Shown here one piece after another: positions 6,527-13,882 of a DNA stretch of 15,615 nt. The DNA is from Bacteroidota bacterium (GTDB lineage: Bacteria > Bacteroidota > Bacteroidia > Chitinophagales > Saprospiraceae). A program made the position numbers and the translations under genes. The notes beneath the pieces were generated by a model that was given only the letters and a program-made list of their open reading frames with translations, was not told where the DNA came from and made no database searches. Position 1 is the stretch's first letter. Each line of letters starts with the position of its first letter. The stretch spans positions 1 through 15,615 of the forward strand of contig JAGWYI010000029.1 of NCBI GenBank assembly GCA_018969455.1, in the 5' to 3' direction.

Positions 6527-8773
6527 TTAATTTACAATTTGTATGCCGCCCTGTAACCAACGCGTCTCGATGCCTTGCTGCTGATTCACGAACGTGGCCC
6601 GCACCCGGTAAACATATACACCCGGACCAATAGTAAAGCTTCTGCCGTCCAGGGGCAATAACCGACGGAACAACAGATTTCCCCATCGATCATACAACCA
6701 ACATTCAGCCGATTCCAACAAACAATCGGAAAACACTTGAAAACTGCCGTTTTCCGTGCCAGAATTGGGCGCTATTACATTGGGAATAAATATTTTACAA
6801 GGCAAACATTCAGAAAAACTCACCAGGATGGTGTCGGCCAAAACACAGGTATTATTTTCATATTTTATTACATACGCATTTGGGTGACTTACTTCAATTT
6901 GCGTCGAATTTTCTCCTGTACTCCACTGAAAAGACAGGCCCAAATTCGAACCCTTTGGCGCCAACAACAGTTTTGCTCCCGTGCACACGGTGGTATCTGC
7001 CCCCAAAGAAATGCTGGCCTGCGTCACAAAGGTAAGGCGTATCGAATCTTCCAGCGAACATTGAGCCGAATCGGTTACGGTTACCCGGTATACCCCCGTT
7101 GTCATGGCCTGGAATACCGATTCCGTGCTGCCATTGTTCCAGGCATAGTGCAATTCTGGCGAGAATCCGGCCCTTAATTCGTAAGCACCGGTTTGGCATA
7201 ATACCGTATCATTCCCCAGATTGACTTTCGGAGGGTGATCTACCTGAATATATTTCAAGGTAGTATCGGTGCAGCCTGCCAATTCCCAAATGTGGTACAC
7301 CGGAAAAACGCCCGATTGATTGTATTTCACAATGTCTATGCCGGCCCCACTTCCATCTGGCGGAATGGCGCCGGGAAACAACCATTTAGAGTTTCCGAAT
7401 TGAAATGGCGAGACCCCCGATTTTCGTAAAAATTGCACCTTGCTTCCCGGACAAACCAAACTGTCGCTCATGGAAAACTCGGCATTCAGCGGCCCCGGAT
7501 CAAAACAATAATCCGCTTCCTCTATTGGCATTATTTGATCGAAAAGGGTATCAGGACGCAAAATGTTAACGCTTTTTTGCCTGGTTTCTATTGGCGAACC
7601 TTGAAAAAGCGTATCATATAAAACAATTTTGCAGGCTTGCTTTCCCGGACAATCGGGCCAGCTGCCATCCGACTTAGCTTGAGCCAACAAAAAACGGTCG
7701 GAACTGAGGTTGCTCAAACGCACAAATTGATCGTTTCCAGCAGGCTCCATTCCTTCCCCAAACAAGGCATCAAGGAAAATCTGTTGGTTCAGCAATGACC
7801 CGTCCAAATTCAGGCGCAACCACAGACGCCCACCTCCACCCGGAAAAAAAGTGGTCATCAGCGATTTTCGATCCGTTGAAATTGCCAACTGACCCGGAGA
7901 AATATCCTTCAATACCACCGCCTTATTGCCCAAACGAAGATCTTTAAACCAAATCCAGTTAAACTCAGCATCCATTACGCCCATGCCGGTCCAGTCTACA
8001 TTTTCCGAACGCGCCAAAAAAGCAATTCTTTGATCGGGCAACACCCGGATAGCCTGTATAAAAAGATGGGCAAAAAAGCGTTTTTGTACCACATTCCCGT
8101 TTGCGTCCAATTGGATCAATACGGTATGATTGGGGCCAAAAGACCCGCCTCCCGCTTGCTTTTTCTCTACACCCACTGCCAACAGCAATCCAGACTGATA
8201 AGGCGCCATCGCAAAAATGCGGTACAAGTCGAAATTTCCAGCGGCATACTGATTTTGCCAAAGAGCCTGACCATTGGCATTGATTTTTGCTAGGTACAAA
8301 TTTTCCGTGGGGCGATGGTATCCGCCCAGATAACAACCGTCTGACCCCAACTCTAATGCATTTTGATCGCTGGTATTTGGGGCTAATACAGCCCACTTGA
8401 CCAACCCACTTGAATCAATGCGCGCTAAAACCTGACCCAGATGCGCCGTTTTTTGTTCTTTTTTGGTGTGTAAATAGGCTCCACCATCTGCTAAGGGACG
8501 CACATTCCATCCACTTGGGTAAAAAAAACTCGTATCCGTGCAATCGTACCGCCTGGCCCAACGTAAGTGGCCATTTTGATCTGATTTAAGTAAAAATGGA
8601 AATGGACGCCCATTCCGGTACTCACCCGTGATGAAAATATGGCCCGAATCATTGATTTTTACATCCCGGGCAATCAAATACTGGCCCAATGGGTCGGAAA
8701 AAGCACGCTGAAATACCTGCGCATGCAATTGGGGGCAGATAAAAAAAAGCAGTTGCAATAAACAGAGGCGCAT
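6527..8773 (-). CDS. Secreted protein with PKD-like domains and T9SS type B (gliding-motility) C-terminal domain
   Basis: A 748-residue secreted protein. Residues 1-18 are a Sec signal peptide, with likely cleavage after LHA. Residues 20 to about 390 contain repeated strands of the form LxxxDxxGxxxW, for example KSDQNGHLRW, ARIDSSGLVKW and AKINANGQALW, suggesting a beta-propeller. A PKD-like domain (about 428-512) is followed by two repeats starting LGNDTVLC (519) and LGADTTVC (590). The last about 90 residues (659-748), with IFIPNVIAPN, CWLYDRWGNLLFR and GVYVYRVRA, match the gliding-motility-associated / T9SS type B sorting domain. Family knowledge predicts export by PorV/SprA-type machinery and retention at or release from the surface. 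The ligand is unknown. Its start faces uvrC across a 98-bp intergenic region with an exact -7 box at 8812-8819. The sorting domain is somewhat degenerate. Confidence 0.88.
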   Translation of the reverse strand: MRLCLLQLLFFICPQLHAQVFQRAFSDPLGQYLIARDVKINDSGHIFITGEYRNGRPFPFLLKSDQNGHLRWARRYDCTDTSFFYPSGWNVRPLADGGAYLHTKKEQKTAHLGQVLARIDSSGLVKWAVLAPNTSDQNALELGSDGCYLGGYHRPTENLYLAKINANGQALWQNQYAAGNFDLYRIFAMAPYQSGLLLAVGVEKKQAGGGSFGPNHTVLIQLDANGNVVQKRFFAHLFIQAIRVLPDQRIAFLARSENVDWTGMGVMDAEFNWIWFKDLRLGNKAVVLKDISPGQLAISTDRKSLMTTFFPGGGGRLWLRLNLDGSLLNQQIFLDALFGEGMEPAGNDQFVRLSNLSSDRFLLAQAKSDGSWPDCPGKQACKIVLYDTLFQGSPIETRQKSVNILRPDTLFDQIMPIEEADYCFDPGPLNAEFSMSDSLVCPGSKVQFLRKSGVSPFQFGNSKWLFPGAIPPDGSGAGIDIVKYNQSGVFPVYHIWELAGCTDTTLKYIQVDHPPKVNLGNDTVLCQTGAYELRAGFSPELHYAWNNGSTESVFQAMTTGVYRVTVTDSAQCSLEDSIRLTFVTQASISLGADTTVCTGAKLLLAPKGSNLGLSFQWSTGENSTQIEVSHPNAYVIKYENNTCVLADTILVSFSECLPCKIFIPNVIAPNSGTENGSFQVFSDCLLESAECWLYDRWGNLLFRRLLPLDGRSFTIGPGVYVYRVRATFVNQQQGIETRWLQGGIQIVN

Positions 8774-8782
8774 TTATGCTTG

Positions 8783-8817
8783 TTTTTGGAATGTTATAAC
8801 AACAGGGATTCCAAAAA
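8783..8817. promoter_or_regulatory. Perfect 10-bp inverted repeat in the uvrC / T9SS-protein divergent region
   Basis: TTTTTGGAAT (8783-8792) and its exact reverse complement ATTCCAAAAA (8808-8817) enclose a 15-base spacer that itself starts with the palindrome GTTATAAC (8793-8800). The right arm overlaps the minus-strand -7 box at 8812-8819. This is the geometry of an operator for the secreted-protein gene. It could alternatively form a hairpin in that gene's leader. No coding sequence overlaps it if uvrC starts at 8872. Confidence 0.5.
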
Positions 8818-8819
8818 TA
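8812..8819 (-). promoter_or_regulatory. Bacteroidota -7 box (TATTTTTG) for the T9SS cargo gene
   Basis: An exact TAnnTTTG match on the minus strand, 39 bases before the start codon at 8773, giving a predicted start of transcription near 8806. I see no TTG at 17-23 bases upstream, so support rests on the -7 box and its position alone. It overlaps the inverted repeat at 8783-8817. Confidence 0.4.
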
Positions 8820-8871
8820 CGTCGTATCCTTGATATTTGCATGGCGGAAAGCCAATAACAGGAAGCGGTAC

Positions 8872-10689
8872 ATGACCAACGAACAATTTAAGGAGTTTTC
8901 TCCCAGTATTCCCAGCGACCCTGGTATTTACAAGTTTATCGACCCGGAAGGTGTCATTTTATACGTAGGCAAGGCCAAAAACCTGCGCAACCGCCTGATG
9001 TCTTATTTTGGCGATAAAAAACACCAATTGGCCAAAACCAGGGTATTGGTAAAACATGCGCATCACATCGAATTTACAATTGTCGAAACCGAATACGATG
9101 CCCTGCTGCTGGAAAATTCGCTTATCAAAAAGCATCAACCGCGGTATAATGTGATGTTGAAGGACGAAAAATCGCCCCTCATTTACATTTGTATAAAAAA
9201 TGAACGCTTCCCAAGGGTATTCCTCACCAGAAAACCTTTCAAAGATGGTTCTTCCTATTTTGGCCCCTATTTGAACAAATTTCGGGTGGAGCAAATTGCC
9301 GAATTGATCAGAAAATTGTTTCAATTGCGTACCTGCACCTTGAATTTGTCGGTCGAAAACATTGAAAACAACAAGTTTAAGCCCTGCCTGGAATACCACA
9401 TCAAAAATTGCGCTGCGCCATGCGTCAGTTATGAAACGGAAGCCGCCTACAACAAAAAAATTGATCAGATAAAAAATATCCTTAAAGGCAATTTTTCAGC
9501 TGTAAAAAACCATCTGAAAGAAGAAATGCAGCATTTTGCTGAAAAAATGCTGTTCGAACAGGCGCAAATTGCCAAAGAGAAATTGTTGCTTTTTGAAGAT
9601 TACCAGGGCAAAAGCACCGTGGTGAACCCTGCCATCAAAAACGTGGATGTTTTTGCCATTGCCGATGATGAAAATGAAGCCTATGTCAATTATTTGAAAG
9701 TGATTAACGGGGCTATCATTCATACCTACACCCTTACCCTTACCAAAAATCTTGATGAGTCTCCCGAAACCTTGCTCTTATTTGCCATTCAAAATTTGCG
9801 CGAGCGCTTTCACTCCAATACACCGGAATTGATTGTACCGATGCCCCTTGCCATTCCAGGAGAAGAACACCTGGTTGTTACGGTGCCAAAAATCGGGGAT
9901 AAAAAGAAATTGCTCGATTTGTCCCAAAAAAACGCGCAATACCATCTGTTGCAGCGCAAAAAACAGGCGGCCAACCAAACCGGCCGCCAAACCTCGGCCG
10001 AACGCATTTTGCGCACCCTGCAAACCGACCTGCAGATGGAGGCCATTCCTTTGCACATCGAGTGTTTCGATAACTCCAATATTCAGGGCACCAATCCGGT
10101 TTCTTCCTGTGTGGTGTTTCGGAACGCCAAACCCGCCAAACGCGATTACCGGCACTACAACGTAAAATCGGTGGAAGGCCCCAACGATTTTGCCAGCATG
10201 GAGGAAGTTGTGTACCGGCGATACAAACGCCTGCTCGCCGAAGGCAGCAGCCTCCCACAACTCATTATCATCGACGGCGGCAAAGGCCAACTCGGCGCCG
10301 CCATGAAAAGCCTGCGCAGCCTCGGCATCGATCAGCAGGTGACGGTCATCGGCATCGCAAAACGATTGGAAGAGCTCTTTTTCCCCGACGATCCGGTACC
10401 GCTGTATATTAACAAAAAATCGGAATCGCTCAAACTCATCCAGCAGGCACGGAACGAGGCGCATCGATTTGCCATTACCTTCCACCGGAACCAGCGCAGC
10501 AAAAATTTTATCAAAACCGAACTGACCGAAATTCCGGGCATTGGCGAAAAAACCGCCGAAAAACTCTTGAAGCAATTCGGCTCGCTTGCCCGCGTACGGG
10601 AGGCCGACTCAACGGAATTGGTCAATCTCATCGGGCAGGCAGCGGCGAAGAAGGTAAATGCTTATTTTCAGGGGGAGAATTTAGAGTAA
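8872..10689 (+). CDS. uvrC: Excinuclease ABC subunit C
   Basis: This is the dual endonuclease of nucleotide excision repair, which cuts on both sides of a lesion after UvrAB loading. The protein is 605 residues, the usual length. The N-terminal GIY-YIG nuclease has GIY (18-20), YVG (31-33), Arg41 and Glu81 in LLLENSLIKKHQPRYN. A cysteine cluster lies at Cys172-Cys184. The UVR motif that binds UvrB is at about 218-243. The C-terminal RNase H-like nuclease has Asp400 in ECFDNSN, Asp439 in GPNDF, Asp468 in IIDGGKGQL and His538. Tandem helix-hairpin-helix motifs (550-600, with IPGIGEKTAEKLL) end the protein. The ATG at 8872 is chosen because AGGAAG precedes it at good spacing. An in-frame TTG at 8830 lies further upstream but has no such site. 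The last third of the gene is noticeably richer in G+C than the first two thirds. No clear terminator follows. Confidence 0.97.
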   Translation: MTNEQFKEFSPSIPSDPGIYKFIDPEGVILYVGKAKNLRNRLMSYFGDKKHQLAKTRVLVKHAHHIEFTIVETEYDALLLENSLIKKHQPRYNVMLKDEKSPLIYICIKNERFPRVFLTRKPFKDGSSYFGPYLNKFRVEQIAELIRKLFQLRTCTLNLSVENIENNKFKPCLEYHIKNCAAPCVSYETEAAYNKKIDQIKNILKGNFSAVKNHLKEEMQHFAEKMLFEQAQIAKEKLLLFEDYQGKSTVVNPAIKNVDVFAIADDENEAYVNYLKVINGAIIHTYTLTLTKNLDESPETLLLFAIQNLRERFHSNTPELIVPMPLAIPGEEHLVVTVPKIGDKKKLLDLSQKNAQYHLLQRKKQAANQTGRQTSAERILRTLQTDLQMEAIPLHIECFDNSNIQGTNPVSSCVVFRNAKPAKRDYRHYNVKSVEGPNDFASMEEVVYRRYKRLLAEGSSLPQLIIIDGGKGQLGAAMKSLRSLGIDQQVTVIGIAKRLEELFFPDDPVPLYINKKSESLKLIQQARNEAHRFAITFHRNQRSKNFIKTELTEIPGIGEKTAEKLLKQFGSLARVREADSTELVNLIGQAAAKKVNAYFQGENLE

Positions 10690-11020
10690 TCATTTGCAAG
10701 CTGCCTCGGGTACATGGATGATCAGCCAAAGCAGAAAACCCCGGGCAAAAGCGTCTTTTACAAATTGCGTTTTCACCACAGCTTGATTTTGCGCAAGTGT
10801 AAGAATCCGGTTAGCGCGCACAATTAGCCGTATTTATTTCGCTCGAAGGTGCGTTTTTCCATGTTTTTATTGCCGATACTGTGGGATGTGCAAATATGCC
10901 AACGCATAGGTGGCCTATTCGCCCATCCTTTGTAAGCATCACTTTATTATTTGACCCCTTTAAGAGCCCTGCCCAGGCCTGTTTCTTATCAACTTTTGCT
11001 AACACCCAGGCCGTTTCCCC
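10690..11020. other. Gene-poor convergent gap after uvrC
   Basis: About 330 bases between the uvrC stop and the glycosyltransferase terminator. Open frames exist on both strands, but the longest one begins inside the terminator hairpin and none resembles a known family. There is a short direct repeat, CCCAGGCC, at 10972-10979 and 11005-11012, and a palindrome TTGCGCAA. I see no tRNA, convincing terminator for uvrC, or repeat of the kind found at 231 and 13808. It could be a decayed gene or a 3' untranslated region. Confidence 0.5.
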
Positions 11021-11061
11021 AATAAAACCGCCGAACCCGGGTAAAAACCCGAATTCGGCGG
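11021..11061 (-). terminator. Rho-independent terminator of the glycosyltransferase pair
   Basis: On the minus strand, CCGCCGAA/TTCGGCGG (8 bp), a 2x2 internal loop, and an inner CGGGT/ACCCG stem with a four-base loop (hairpin 11028-11061) are followed by TTTTATT (11021-11027). It lies about 25 bases beyond the stop codon at 11086. The plus strand has no U-run after the stem, so it is unlikely to terminate uvrC transcripts. Confidence 0.85.
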
Positions 11062-11085
11062 CAAAATATTGCTGCAAACAAACGC

Positions 11086-12633
11086 TTACCGCGCCTGCAA
11101 GTGCTTGATGGAATAGTAGAAAATGGTTCCAAATCCGATGGCAAGCATCGAGTGAAACAACACAAAGGCGGTATTGTCGGTAATAATGCCCACCAAAACA
11201 GAGGTGGTGAATACCAGTGCCATAATACCTTCCACGATGGTGATCCAGGATATTTTGCTGGCAACGTAGCTGGCAGATTTGAAACTCTTGTTCTGTTTGT
11301 TGATGCCGTATTTAGGCGTACGTACAAAACCGGAGGCTTTACCGCGATAACCTTCAATTACGGCAATCGCGTTGTACAGCGACAAACCCATGGAAATCGG
11401 CATAAACGTGATAAACAAACCAAAGAAACGCACTTTTTCCCAAAATGTAACCGGAGAGGTGCGGTGCAGCGCTGCGGTAATGTTGGCAGTGTAAGAAATG
11501 CCTACAACCGAAAACAAACCCAAAATGGAGAATGACAGGAAGTGGGTGGAAATTCCCAGTTCGCTGAAGGCAAATGCAAGCGGGATGCTGCTCAATGCGG
11601 CAATAAATACCCAAAGGAACACGCCGTAGGCCAGCAACTGGCTGGAAGCGTGGATTTTTTGCATCATATTCAATTTGCCCTGGCTCTCTTTCCAGATCAA
11701 ACGCAGCAATTTGCGGGCATTTTGCGCGCCGCCTTTGTTCCAGCGGAATTGCTGACCCTTGAGGCCATTCATTTCCACCGGCAACTCGGCCGGGCTTTCG
11801 AGTTTTTCCAGGTACTGGATTTTATACCCGGCAATTTGCGCACGGAAACTCAGGTCGAGGTCTTCGGTTAAGGTATCGCTTTGCCAGCCACCGGCTTCGT
11901 TGATCACTTTTTTGCGCCAGATGCCAGCAGTGCCATTGAATTGCAACAACAGATTGCCATAAGAGCGGCCTGCCTGTTCTACCGTGAAGTGAACATTGAG
12001 TTGCAGTGCCTGCAAGCGGGTAAGGAGGCTGTAATCGGCATTGATATGGCCCCAACGGGTTTGCACTACACCCACTTTGTCGTTTTCAAAGTGCGGCATC
12101 GTGGTGCGCAAAAAGTCGGGACGCGGGGTAAAGTCGGCATCGAAAATGGCAATGTACTCCCCTTTTGCGCGCGGCATGGCTTCCTGAAGTGCGCCTGCCT
12201 TGTAACCCTGACGGTTTACGCGGTGGATGTGTTCGATGTTGAACCCTTCTGCACGCAGTTCCTCCACTTTTTTCTTTACGATGTCGACGGTTTCGTCGGT
12301 AGAATCGTCCAATACGTGAATTTCAAAGCGGGATTTCGGATATTCCTGGGCGGCAACATAATCGATGATGCGCTCTGCCACGTACATTTCGTTGTACATA
12401 GGCAGTTGGACAGTTACAAAGGGAACCGATTCATCGTTTGGGTCGTACTGACGGTATTCGATGCTTGGGTTTTCCCGGTGGAACTTTTTGTACAGGTACA
12501 GCAGGTGAAATTGCAGCAGGCAGTAAATGGTTACTGCGCTCATGGCGGCGAAATAAATGAGAAGCATCAGGTAGCCAAAATCTACAAAAGCCTGATACTC
12601 TAATGCTTGGAAAAGCGAATGGATACCGTACAT
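11086..12633 (-). CDS. Membrane-bound processive family 2 glycosyltransferase (cellulose synthase-like)
   Basis: A 515-residue inner-membrane enzyme that transfers sugars from a nucleotide sugar. An N-terminal transmembrane segment (about 17-48) precedes a cytosolic GT-A domain, and at least four more hydrophobic spans follow (about 333-357, 366-388, 402-425, 461-507). The domain has PMYNE (78-82), the DDS motif with Asp109-Asp110, DAD (165-167) for metal and nucleotide binding, TED (256-258) with the catalytic Asp258, and QQFRW (294-298). This D, DxD, TED, Q(Q/R)xRW set marks processive cellulose/glucomannan-synthase-like GT2 enzymes. No PilZ domain or bcs partners are visible, so the product is unknown: a beta-glucan, mannan or glycolipid are all possible. 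The DPM1-like GT2 gene lies 96 bp upstream on the same strand, so a joint pathway is plausible. A clear terminator follows. The start region (CACAAATATG) lacks a Shine-Dalgarno. Confidence 0.9.
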   Translation of the reverse strand: MYGIHSLFQALEYQAFVDFGYLMLLIYFAAMSAVTIYCLLQFHLLYLYKKFHRENPSIEYRQYDPNDESVPFVTVQLPMYNEMYVAERIIDYVAAQEYPKSRFEIHVLDDSTDETVDIVKKKVEELRAEGFNIEHIHRVNRQGYKAGALQEAMPRAKGEYIAIFDADFTPRPDFLRTTMPHFENDKVGVVQTRWGHINADYSLLTRLQALQLNVHFTVEQAGRSYGNLLLQFNGTAGIWRKKVINEAGGWQSDTLTEDLDLSFRAQIAGYKIQYLEKLESPAELPVEMNGLKGQQFRWNKGGAQNARKLLRLIWKESQGKLNMMQKIHASSQLLAYGVFLWVFIAALSSIPLAFAFSELGISTHFLSFSILGLFSVVGISYTANITAALHRTSPVTFWEKVRFFGLFITFMPISMGLSLYNAIAVIEGYRGKASGFVRTPKYGINKQNKSFKSASYVASKISWITIVEGIMALVFTTSVLVGIITDNTAFVLFHSMLAIGFGTIFYYSIKHLQAR

Positions 12634-12667
12634 ATTTGTGAATGAATTGAAAGTGCTTTTTAATGGC

Positions 12668-12688
12668 TCCGGAACACTTTTGTCCGGA
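12668..12688. other. Short hairpin between the two glycosyltransferase genes
   Basis: TCCGGA...TCCGGA, extended by CA/TG with one bulged base, gives an imperfect 8-bp hairpin in the 96-bp gap. On the minus strand it is not directly followed by a U-run, so it is not an obvious terminator. It could be an attenuator, a processing site, or chance. Confidence 0.3.
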
Positions 12689-12729
12689 TGGTTCGGCAGA
12701 TTAAATCAATTTACCTAAAAGCAGTTATT

Positions 12730-13470
12730 TCAGACACCCGGCTGCGGTTTCCAGCGGTACAATCTGAAAATGGTACCGATGATTTTCCAGCCGGCGAGCA
12801 CCGATCCTTTGATGGTTCCCGAAACCTTGCTTTTCCCTCCGCCTCTTTTTCGGTAGCGTACGGGGACTTCGGTGCATTTCAAGCCCAAAATGGCAGCTTT
12901 TACTTGCATCTCGACGGTCCATCCGTAGTTCCGGTCTTTCATTTGCATGGCTTGCAAAGCCTGCCATCGAATGGCCCGAAACGGCCCCAGATCGCTGAAG
13001 CGGTAATTAAAAAATAGTCGGATCAGTAAAGGCGCCAGCCAGTTTCCAAATCGCTGCGGAACTGTCATGGCACCCGGCTCAAGTCCGCCTTTCAGCCGCG
13101 ACCCGATTACCAGATCCTGCCCGTCATTCAAAATAGGCGCTACCACATTCGGCAACTCCTCGGGATAATCGGAATAATCACCATCCAAAAACACCACCAC
13201 ATCCGGTTGTTCCAATATGCCCTGTTTTTCCAGATATGCCATCCCGGCCAGACAGGCATTTCCGTATCCTTTTGCCGGTTCATCCACCACCAGCGCTCCG
13301 CATGCGCGGGCAAGCTCGGCACTGTTGTCGGTCGACCCGTTGTTGCACACAATAATGTTTCGCAACAGATTTTTCGGCAATTGGGCCAATACCCGGGGCA
13401 AAGCTTCACTTTCATTGTACACCGGTATGATCACATCAATGATCGGTACCTGGCCGGATTGAGGAAACAT
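12730..13470 (-). CDS. DPM1-like family 2 glycosyltransferase
   Basis: A 246-residue GT-A glycosyltransferase of the dolichyl/polyprenyl-phosphate sugar synthase type. Visible motifs are IPVYNE (15-20), NNGSTD (43-48), the metal-binding DGD (96-98) in FLDGDYSDYP, IGSR (122-125), and a C-terminal segment (about 182-230) with NYGWTVEMQVKA and KRGGGKSKVSG. That C-terminal segment is characteristic of DPG/DPM-synthase-like enzymes. There is no C-terminal transmembrane pair, so the protein is probably peripheral. By family knowledge it would load a sugar onto a polyprenyl phosphate, but the donor and acceptor cannot be read here. It heads a two-gene set with the cellulose-synthase-like enzyme downstream. 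The 412-bp divergent region upstream holds an exact TAACTTTG box at 13587-13594, implying a leader of about 110 bases. Confidence 0.88.
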   Translation of the reverse strand: MFPQSGQVPIIDVIIPVYNESEALPRVLAQLPKNLLRNIIVCNNGSTDNSAELARACGALVVDEPAKGYGNACLAGMAYLEKQGILEQPDVVVFLDGDYSDYPEELPNVVAPILNDGQDLVIGSRLKGGLEPGAMTVPQRFGNWLAPLLIRLFFNYRFSDLGPFRAIRWQALQAMQMKDRNYGWTVEMQVKAAILGLKCTEVPVRYRKRGGGKSKVSGTIKGSVLAGWKIIGTIFRLYRWKPQPGV

Positions 13471-13586
13471 GCGCGTTACACAACAATTTGAACGATAAAC
13501 AGTTACAAAGACTTTTTACTTTTATGCTGCTGTTTTTACCGTTTGCTCGGAGCCGCGCGCCGTTGCCTTTTGGTATTATCCAGATG

Positions 13587-13594
13587 CAAAGTTA
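13587..13594 (-). promoter_or_regulatory. Bacteroidota -7 box (TAACTTTG) for the GT2 pair
   Basis: An exact TAnnTTTG on the minus strand, oriented toward the GT2 gene and giving a predicted leader of about 110 bases. No TTG occurs at the usual 17-23-base spacing upstream. Instead there are repeated TTAAC motifs (GTTAA on the plus strand at 13603 and 13614), which may take the place of a -33 element as an activator-binding or alternative sigma site. Confidence 0.45.
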
Positions 13595-13643
13595 AGACTT
13601 GCGTTAAGAAAAAGTTAAAAGCCTTTTAAAATTAGATGTTAAA
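13591..13643. repeat. Helically phased GTTAA motifs
   Basis: GTTAA occurs on the plus strand at 13591, 13603, 13614 and 13638, at spacings of 12, 11 and 24 bases, about one, one and two DNA turns. The first overlaps the minus-strand -7 box of the GT2 gene. The phasing suggests a protein-binding array upstream of the promoter, but the local sequence is A/T-rich and chance cannot be excluded. Confidence 0.35.
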
Positions 13644-13807
13644 GTTTTGTAAACCCCGCTACGCCCGACAAACGGAAGATATTCCTGACATGCCTGAAGC
13701 CGCCGAATATTATTTTTAACAGCCTGCAAAAATACAAGAATTACCGAATGATCTACTTTTATTCACCTTAAACTTCTCGCCATCGGGTTTTGCATAAACC
13801 AAACCGC

Positions 13808-13878
13808 CTTCATCCTTTTAATCCTGAAAATCCATCCTGATTTATCCCCAAAATCTTGAAAATCCTGGTATACATTTG
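13808..13878 (+). repeat. Degenerate AATCC-type interspersed repeat, copy B
   Basis: Tandem degenerate units (TTTTAATCC, TGAAAATCC, ATCC, TGATTTATCC, CCAAAATCT, TGAAAATCC) lead into TGGTATACATTTG. The 57 bases 13822-13878 align without gaps to 241-297, including the short ATCC unit in the same place. This copy ends exactly at a perfect Bacteroidota -7 box and lies four bases before the lipoprotein start codon, so the repeat appears to supply that gene's promoter. Confidence 0.65.
13871..13878 (+). promoter_or_regulatory. Bacteroidota -7 box (TACATTTG) directly before the lipoprotein start
   Basis: An exact TAnnTTTG match ending four bases before the ATG at 13883. With the usual distance of about five bases from box to start, transcription would begin at or next to the A of the ATG, giving a leaderless mRNA. 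No TTG is found at 17-23 bases upstream. That region is occupied by the repeat units. Confidence 0.45.
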
Positions 13879-13882
13879 CAAC

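Larger units (their letters stand above)
13471..13807. other. Divergent intergenic region between GT2 and the beta-helix lipoprotein
   Basis: Most of this stretch has no credible open frame on either strand. It contains the predicted GT2 promoter at 13587-13594, four phased GTTAA motifs at 13591-13643 (described separately), and A/T-rich DNA. The remaining 71 bases up to the lipoprotein promoter are the repeat copy at 13808-13878. I see no RNA gene or riboswitch architecture. Confidence 0.6.

Noticed and set aside
8830..8871. TTG start extending UvrC by 14 residues
   Set aside because: The ATG at 8872 has AGGAAG at good distance, and the conserved UvrC N terminus begins shortly after it.
9778..10575. 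265-codon minus-strand open frame antisense to uvrC
   Set aside because: It mirrors the GC-rich part of uvrC, whose catalytic residues are all intact. There is no independent support.
10972..11012. CCCAGGCC direct repeat
   Set aside because: An eight-base repeat 33 bases apart with no flanking gene or mobile-element structure. Expected by chance at this scale.
10811..11077. 88-codon minus-strand open frame after uvrC
   Set aside because: Its first ~20 codons are the glycosyltransferase terminator hairpin, it has no ribosome binding site or family resemblance, and an overlapping plus-strand frame of similar length is equally plausible.
11881..12603. 240-codon plus-strand open frame antisense to the cellulose-synthase-like gene
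   Set aside because: It overlaps the DxD and TED catalytic region of a clear GT2 gene and shows no recognisable domain.
13856..13882. TTG start extending the beta-helix lipoprotein by nine residues
   Set aside because: It would begin inside the repeat, overlap the -7 box, and push the signal peptide inward. The ATG at 13883 gives a normal lipoprotein leader.
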